NCBI RefSeq assembly: GCF_014839805.1
Contig: NC_051141.1
Location: 17,306,777 to 17,370,776 of the forward strand
Length of the DNA: 64,000 nt
Source of the DNA: Manduca sexta
Taxonomy: Eukaryota > Arthropoda > Insecta > Lepidoptera > Sphingidae
Direction: 5' to 3'
How positions within the stretch are numbered: position 1 is the stretch's first letter; every line of letters begins with the position of its first letter. Positions 56,865 to 64,000 of this stretch are shown in pieces. The translations under genes were made by a program, and so were the position numbers. The notes under the pieces are model-generated. The model was not told the origin of the DNA. It did not search any database and was given only the letters and a program-made list of their open reading frames with translations.

Positions 56865-57084
56865 ACAACGATTTCACTAAGATATATATTGTTTTCTGAG
56901 TCTACGTCCTATACTGGCGAAGTGACTGGGGACATCGGATTACACCAAATTTGGTTGGCAATTAATTATTTACCTTGTTCGAATGTTTGATTTTATCGAA
57001 AATAGGCACAGTAGGCGGCCATAAAAAGAACTGTTAATAATCACTCCGGTTGCCAACCCTGACTTACTTTAAAGCAGAAAACTT

Positions 57085-57347
57085 AATAAACCTGGATTTC
57101 GAAGCCATTACTCAACATAGACCATTTTATCTACAATAACATGGTTACTTGAGGATTCGTACTACCAACTACCATTACAACTTTTCAACACTAATGATAA
57201 TTGTAAAGAATACATATTAACTTTGCATCGAAAATGTACTGAAAATACTTAATTGTTTTATCTGAAAATTTTGTTTTTAACATACTTGTCACTTACACTT
57301 TGCATTATTATTTTGGCTCATGTATTATTAACTTTGTACCAAATAAA
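57085..57347 (+). promoter_or_regulatory. LanA: LanA candidate polyadenylation signals
   Basis: AATAAA occurs at 57085-57090 and again at 57342-57347, about 220 and 480 bases after the LanA stop. The second is followed by a T/G-rich stretch. Which one is used cannot be told from sequence. Confidence 0.45.
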
Positions 57348-57546
57348 ACAATAGTTTGTAACAGCTGTTTTATTTAGCTCATTATTTCCATGTTAAGTAA
57401 TTCATAGCTTTGTTAGTACATTGCTTATATTTAATTCTAGTTACATTATATATATATATCTACACAGCCAATAAGTAAATACTAATCCTACCTCTAGTTT
57501 GCACTCAGCTGCTATGCTTTATAAATACATACATACATACATACAT

Positions 57547-57796
57547 AACATCACGCATTTTATCCCCGAAGGGGTATGCAGAGGCGCAACTAGGGCACCC
57601 ACTTTTCGCCAAGTATGTTCCGTCCCATGATGTGATAGGGGGCGAGCCTATCGCCATATCGGGCACAAATTCCAGACTCCGGGCTGATACTGAGCAGAAA
57701 AACCCAAATATCACTTTGCCCGACCCGGGATTCGAACCCAGGACCTCAGAGCGCTATTCTACCGGACGTGGAATACAACTACGCCACCGAGGCAGT
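57547..57796 (-). mobile_element. SINE family D, copy downstream of LanA
   Basis: Reverse-strand copy closely matching 33874-34144, with an ATAC microsatellite (57521-57546) as its 3' tail. Confidence 0.83.
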
Positions 57797-60058
57797 TCTA
57801 TACGGTCTAGACTATAACGCAATGCCCATTCCTAAATGGCGTGGAGCTCACCTTCAGGAGGCAGGATGATGACATTCTGTAGGACCCTACTCCACTTACC
57901 ATGAGATGCAGCGGGGTCATTTGCTGTGCAAGTATAAAAAGGCGACCTATGAGTACCTACCTACTATAGTAGTAGGTATTATTTATATTATATATCAGTA
58001 TTAGTATAGTAATGTTTAAAAACTTATCATATCTAAAATAAGGACATGAAAGTATTGTTTTTAGTCTGTCACTCAGGGTACGTGGAAAATAACTACAGTC
58101 AGTATTGCCTTGGTTTGTTTTCGCGGGATAAGTGCTTTTACTACCACTCGGTTCAGGACTGACTGAGCGGACTGGCCGAAACCTTACAGTGACCAACTTC
58201 GGCGCATGAGTGATGACTACGGATTTCTCTGGCATTCCATACAAGTTAATTCTCACTACGCGATGACTAGCTGTTCGTCTCTAGTTGGAGAGGCTCGAGA
58301 AGACCTTGCGCACTGAAGGACGCCCTGAGGGTCAACGACATTATGAAGCCTAACCAGTACAGGTTTTGCTGGGGGAGGGCGCACCAAGGCCAGGCCCTAG
58401 GGAGGGCGTCGAGGTCTTATTGGTTTACAGACTTTGGAACGTCACCAGCGACGTGCTGCTGCTTATGTTAAAATAACAACAGCTGGGACCAAAAGTTTTC
58501 CGGTCCTGATGCCCGAATAGCTACAGTCAGCCTTGGAGCTAACCAGCCACACTGCGGTCCATAGCATGGTGTGTAAATAGCGACTAAGAATGCGGCAAAA
58601 CCATTCTAAAAATAATTAAATTCTACATTTTTACACGACATATGAACATTACAATATAGACATAATATTGACAATATTTTATTCCTCTGTAATCATAGGA
58701 GATGAAGTAAAAATATTGTGTAGACTAAACGAAACGACATCCTGTCTGCCGATAAGTAACAGGGAATACAAACAAAATAATACATAACATAGTAATGCAG
58801 TTCGAGGGTGGCGGCCCGGGCAAAGCCAAACGTTCGTAAACATAGGTACGTGTTGAAGTCTAGTGCAGACAGGCAGCCTTGCGCATGTCCTGACCCTCGA
58901 TTTATTGATTTCGGCTCCCGATAAACCCCCGGGAATGCGACCTGAGCCATTTGGCTACGTGCAATTTTATGACAAATTAAGAATGTTATAAAGTACATAA
59001 ACTGGAGCTTGATTTGTTGTTTCGTAATTTTTGTTGCTTTCTCTCATTTTTGCACCTATTACAATAAACTATAATCGTAAAATGAGATAGCCAAAATAAG
59101 TAATAAGCTACTGATTTAAAATAAGAGAAATAAAAACTAAAAAAATTGTTGAGTCTATGTTATGCTTCCGTCTATCCTATCAAACAGGTGTTAAAATAAA
59201 TGATACTGTACTTGTTTCTTTTTCGTTTTTTTGTATAGTTTGAAATGTCCTGTAAGTACTTACATGCATAGCCTAAGGTAGGCAGTTAGCCTGAAAAATA
59301 TGTATGTATACACGAATTAAGAATCGAATGTATGGCCTGACCGTAACTACATACTACTATAAGTATGCTCTATTTTAGACCATGTATATCATTTGGTATG
59401 AGCCGGCTCAAAATTATAGTGTGTTCAATTTCCATGAAAATGGAACATTATAGGGTAGTTAATTTTGGTGTGAGACTACCTCTGTTATAACGTCTAAAAT
59501 ATGTCTATGTATATTTAATCGTCTGTTTGGTGTAATAATAAAAACTTAATTATCCTACACAACTAATGATGTTAAAGAAGTGTTACAATAATTTGGCAAC
59601 TTAAGAAGTTGGATAACTAAGAAGTTAAGACGCTGCGTGCGCCGCCACACTGCTATAGCAGGCCATGTTGATTATAAAAAAATGTCCAAACAAAAAATAA
59701 GTTGCTTTGCTCATGGATGTGTTTTTGTGTACCTACACACCTGTATTAACCCAAATGTTTGTTGTATAATACTTTATACTCAAATAGGACCATTAGTAGT
59801 CCTTATAAAAATGTATTTTGAATCAGAGCTTTAAAAATAAAAATAAACTGCTAACATAAAAGTGAGGAGGGAACACAAGTCAAACCACTTGTCGCACATT
59901 ACTACCTTTGAACTGTATTAACTGTATTAATGCTAACATGTTTCAAATTATTGACTGCACCATCAAACTTATGTACACTTGAACAATTCAAAAGTAGATT
60001 GTATGGAACACAGTGGACGACTAATGAAATAAAACAACACAGTTTCCTTAACTAATGT
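57797..60058. other. Intergenic region between LanA and the ENY2-like gene
   Basis: About 2.2 kb after the SINE at 57547 with no supported gene. ORFs at 57957, 58693 and 59637 are short, without domains or plausible splice context. Confidence 0.5.
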
Positions 60059-60064
60059 TTTATT
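60059..60064 (-). promoter_or_regulatory. Likely poly(A) signal of downstream ENY2-like gene
   Basis: AATAAA on the minus strand lies about 420 bases after the stop at 60481. An AATAAA on the plus strand lies close by (60028 region), consistent with convergent transcript ends. Confidence 0.45.
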
Positions 60065-60480
60065 TTAAGATTAAGTTTACAATTAAATCCAACTAGCTTA
60101 AAGATTACATGGTTCTTAAGAATACGGCGGTTGTGCATCTTTTTTAAGGTTTACACGGGCCGATAAAGGACTTACTTGCCTTTACCACTTACTTAAAACT
60201 AGTACTCCTTAAATTACAGCATTATTAATTCCGACAATTTAGTATCACTATACAATTATGATATAGCAAAATATAACTAATGGAATTAACATGACTTGAA
60301 TGCAAAAAACTTACAAAACAATAACAGGGTACATATCAATGTACTTAAATTTTTAACCAACACAATACCAAACAACAATAAGATATTAGCTGGGTGCAAA
60401 ACTAAACAAATTTATAACAAAACAACAACATATCAGGTTGATTAAGCAATAACATTAATGATCTTTTTGTGGACCGTGAC

Positions 60481-60959
60481 TTAGGCAGGGACCCTCTTCA
60501 CATTGACGCGCACATACACGTCGAAGGAGCCCCCCTTGTGGACTTCCACTGCATTGAACGCCAGCTGCAATCCCTGTTGGGTGCTGTAGATGTCCAGCAT
60601 GTACGGCCCGCCGCCGCGGCACTCCACGATCTTCTCCAGCAGTTCCATCTTGACATAGTCTGGCACCAATGGCGCCCTGGCGTTCAACTCGTCCAACAGC
60701 ATTTCATTCGTGAGCGTCGTACCTTCATTCTCTTCCATTATTTTCTGGTAGATTTCTCCCAGCTGATCTTCCCACCCGCACTCAATCAATCGCTTCATCA
60801 TGAATTCGCTGAGTCTGCAAACAGGACACTTGTGAGACAATTGTCGCAAAATAAATAAAAGTAAACGAAAGCGTGTATAGAGTAATTATAAAAATACCTT
60901 TTTTGATCAGCGGCGCTAACCACCTGCTTCATCTTTGAATTTTTGTTGTGCACTGTCAT
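60481..60959 (-). CDS. ENY2/e(y)2-like protein, copy 2 (join 60898-60959, 60481-60814)
   Basis: This gene encodes about 131 residues. Exon 1 reads MTVHNKNSKMKQVVSAADQK and splices at AAAAAG/GTATTT to TGTTTGCAG, the split codon giving Arg. The join reproduces the family's helix FMMKRLIECGWEDQLGEIYQ, followed by NARAPLVPDYVKMELLEKIV. The L-I-E-C-G-W and L-V-P-x-x-V-K-x-E-L motifs are diagnostic of ENY2/Sus1, a SAGA and TREX-2 subunit acting in the nucleus and at the pore. A 41-residue C-terminal extension ends VYVRVNVKRVPA, resembling the tail of copy 1. The gene is tail-to-tail with LanA. TTTTCAG lies 12 bases before the ATG on the minus strand, so a 5'-UTR intron is likely. A short ORF across exon 2 extends into the intron; the spliced start is preferred. 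Confidence 0.82.
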
Positions 60960-62511
60960 GGCAGGGTAGTCCTGAAAATATTTAAATTAGCACTTATTAC
61001 AATTACTATCAAAAATAAGTTAATGGTTAATACTGTTTAAGTACAAGAAGTTTAAGTTACAACTGTTAATAATGAAATCTCACTGTCAGTTCGCTAATCG
61101 GTTAGTGTTCAACTTTCAAGACTATTTTAATTTAAATTACAATGACACTTCCGTCGCTGCAAGCTGCACCGGCTAAACTGCCAGCCGGGCACCCCGCACC
61201 GGTACGCTTGGTGTTGCCGAAACAATATTTCAAATTCCCTGTCGTGATGAGCATAAATCTCGGATACAACTATAAAAATAATTAATTTTAAAATATTTCA
61301 ATTATTTCCCTTCTCATAATACCTTTAATACCTATTTAATTTCATGCAGGGTTATAATATTTTATGATTTCAAAATGTAACATTATAAAGAATATTGTTT
61401 ACTGCGAATATAAACAACATAGAAATAAATTCTAATAAAAACCCAGCAGCTATTGAATTAAAAATTGCTTATAATATTGTCATTCTCCACACTTTTAAAC
61501 TAAAAAAAATGTGTTAGTCTTATGTTTTGTTGCTGCGTGACAGGAAAAACAAACAAATAAACTTACGCTTTCGTAATATTATTATGTATTTTACTAGTAC
61601 TTAACTTTACTTACAGTATTCACCTTTCTTCTTCTTCTTCTTTTAAATTATGGGTGCCACCATTTATTTTTTGGTGTTTTTGTCAGTGTCAAGTAAAAAT
61701 AGTAGATACAAAACAAAAAGAGACAAAAAAATCTAGTAATTCTTTTCATCGTTAATTCCGAGCAATTTCAGGCATTTATTTTTGATTGACACTCCGAATC
61801 AAACGCGCAAGCGCGAGACGTGTGGTATTGATTTGTTCATCCTTGATGCAATTCAAAAAACGAAAAATTTTGAACGTAACTTATTTTCTTATATTATGCA
61901 ATGTGTTTATTATAAGGGTTATATAAAAATCTACAATTAATAAAACTATAACTCTAAGAGACACAACTTACTTCTTTATTCCTAGAATTCTTTAGAATAC
62001 ACAGTACGCACGAAGAAAGAATTCTTCAAAATTATTTTCTTACTCACTTCCGAGCAAACGGCTTTGTGTATTCGTTACGTACATTTTTGGCGCAGAGTTA
62101 CGGCGGGAATATACAAAGATTGACGAATAATTTATTTCAATAATCAATTTTAGGTCTATTTGAAAATTTTAAGATACCAAAATATTCCTCATTTTATGGT
62201 TTATATAATAATGTTTTTGCAAACGAGTACATATACCTAGATGTTTGCAAATTAAAATTATCTTATTTCCTTTAGGAAAAGATGCATGAATCAACAATTT
62301 TAGTAGCATTTTTATTGTAAAATTAATGATATAATATCCACATAACAAAAATAAAATTAACTACCGAAATAAGATAACATGTAGAAATATTATGATGTAT
62401 TTTTCTGTGTTTTATAAATTTCGAGTAAGTAAATAACTTGTAAATATAATTACTAGTTACTCAATAGTCAGACACCCCCGACCTCATACAATAACCATGT
62501 CTTTTTTTATA
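60960..62511. other. Upstream region of the ENY2-like gene
   Basis: Holds a likely minus-strand acceptor at 60971-60977 (TTTTCAG), so a non-coding first exon probably lies further up, perhaps near the GC-richer 61140-61230. A CTT/TTC run lies at 61627-61645. No other gene seen. Confidence 0.4.
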
Positions 62512-62850
62512 TAGATATAGACCCCGCAGTCAACACCGCGGGGAAAAGCGAATGGGATACTAAAATCCCCCGGCTTGGCGACTGCAGGGCTCTGGTGGAA
62601 AATTGGAAGAAGAAAATAGGAAGGAGCCTTCTCCTTGACCATCTTAGGATAGGCGGAGCGGAAAAGGTAGGGAAATGTTCGCGGGTCCCTCATAGGCCTC
62701 TATATATATTTACAACAATGAGGTATACACATTTGATTTGCCTAGGGCCGCGACGTATGTCCCCCCGTGCGACGGCGTGCATTCTTCGTTGTGGAGACCG
62801 TGAGCACAAGAATTGCCTCGGTGGATATCCCAAATCTACGGCGACTACAA
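62512..62850 (+). repeat. Repeat J, copy 2
   Basis: Diverged relative of 44946-45260, with an ACCCCGC..GCGGGG hairpin near its start and the same GACCATCTTAGGA and TGCCTAGGGCCGCGAC blocks. ORFs here have no recognisable domain. Confidence 0.55.
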
Positions 62851-64000
62851 TACCTATTTGTGTCTGTGAGAAACTTGAACCGGCAGCTTTACATTTCTCA
62901 GGATCAACACCCGTTGCACTGTCTAGTGTGTTACCGCGTGTTCTCATTGAACCTTTTAACGACACATCTCTGGGATGAGACGTTTTGAGATACTCCATCA
63001 CAATGGCGCCCTAACTATACTTTTAGAAGCTATAAGTATCTATTAGATTTTTTTAATAATGATATAAAAAAAAATAAACATCATATATGTATATCTACAA
63101 TATGTTATCTTAATCTTGGTAGTTTTAATATTTGTATAATTTTGCTTTTGTGTCATAATAAAAAGATTTATGTGCATCTCTTGCTAAAGTACCTACACAT
63201 CATTTTAATTTGCAACTAACACTATTAAATAGGCTAAGTATTCAATAACGAATATTTTGGCATATTAAAATTTTTAAAATGATCTAAATTGATGTTTTAA
63301 AGAAATTTTACGTAAATCTTTGCATACCGAAAATGTATGGAACGAGTGTCAAGGCAAGGCCTGTAAGGGTCTTAAATTATAATCAAATCAATTCTCAAAT
63401 CAATATGACTGCGTTAGTTCCTGCGAGCTCATTCATTGTATCATTTAACTACGTTGGCAATAGATAAGTAAACAAATAGGAATATAATTTCTGCCAACCA
63501 TAACAAGCAAGGAGTTTATGGGTCACACCGCATAAATAAAATATGCATTTATTTTAGAGGATACCGGAGAGCGGCCGCGGGTCAACGTAGGGGCTTTATT
63601 GGCTGTAGCCTTAGGCCCCGTAGATTTACGGGACCCTAGTCCCTATATAGACAGTAGATATTTCGATTTAAAAAAAGTCTATAAGAGTCTATTGTACTTA
63701 TTATTTAACACTTACTCGTATGTGTTATTCTAAGCCGATTTCTTTTGCAATAATTTCATATCTAATAATTGTTTGTGTGCCTCTGACACATTTAATTAAA
63801 AGAAATATATATTTTATATTATTTTTTTATTTTATACCTTGTACCTACAGGCTACATCGTTATCAGTTTTTATAAGATCAAAATTATTTGATTATTTAGG
63901 CAGGCCCCAAAATAGAATTGGTCCAAAGTTCCCTAACTTCCAATCCGGCCCTGCTGCGGAGGTTCGGGATGAATTTTAATATATTACTTACGTTTTTTAT
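62851..64000. other. Right end of window, no gene supported
   Basis: AT-rich. Bases 63541-63650 and 63900-63960 look like repeat debris (CCAATCCGGCCCTGC), but families cannot be defined here. ORFs near 62600-63000 overlap repeat J. Confidence 0.45.

Noticed and set aside
56544..56840. Minus-strand ORFs of 90-98 codons over the last LanA exon
   Set aside because: GC-rich shadow frames of the LG5 coding sequence.
62595..63001. ORFs of 103-127 codons at the right end
   Set aside because: They lie in repeat J, read on both strands, and have no recognisable domain.

Overview
The window looks like nuclear DNA of an insect, most likely a moth or butterfly. The evidence is one very large intron-rich basement-membrane gene with AT-rich introns, GT-AG splicing throughout, tRNA-derived SINEs and RTE-like LINE tails of the kind common in Lepidoptera, MITE-like elements, and a DIRS-type tyrosine-recombinase retrotransposon. 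No bacterial, viral or CRISPR features are present. The species call is inference; no database was searched.

Bases 1-56864 (+) hold the 3' part of a laminin alpha-chain gene (LanA, the insect alpha-3/5-type chain). I could place 54 exons. Their lengths sum to 9553 bases, which is 3184 codons including the TAA plus exactly one surplus base in the fourth exon. The domain order is the classical one. A partial LE (EGF-like) run is followed by a large cysteine-poor domain IV region (4860-18335), a second LE block (18590-21402), a laminin IV type A domain (21780 to about 23560), a third LE block (23560-29360), the coiled-coil domain II/I (29350-36591), then LG1-LG3 (37189-42331), a Thr/Pro-rich linker (42735-43510), and LG4-LG5 (43520-56864). 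The N-terminal LN domain and first LE repeats lie upstream of the window.

Two small minus-strand genes encode ENY2/e(y)2-like proteins (the SAGA deubiquitinase / TREX-2 subunit family). One (49512-50144) is nested antisense inside the 9.5 kb LanA intron between the two halves of LG4. The other (60481-60959) lies downstream, tail-to-tail with LanA. Both have one intron at the same codon and phase and both carry a C-terminal extension, so they are paralogues.

The introns are rich in mobile DNA. There is a 3.7 kb DIRS-like element with broken reading frames (8253-11939) joined to a 287-bp palindromic DIRS derivative (11936-12222). There is a Ty3/gypsy integrase remnant split by an RTE-like LINE (52270-53650). 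There are four copies of a MITE with TTA/TAA target duplications, four copies of another short element, two or more SINE families with clear target-site duplications, and a ~122-bp tandem repeat. Several insertions stop within 15-35 bp of a LanA acceptor and one begins inside a donor, yet the splice sites survive. Three introns carry degenerate arrays of a ~17-nt TTATATA-centred motif just downstream of the donor that I cannot assign to a known family. I see no convincing new multi-gene system; the most unusual items are these arrays, the nested ENY2 paralogue, the DIRS palindrome junction and a pair of hairpins sharing one loop.
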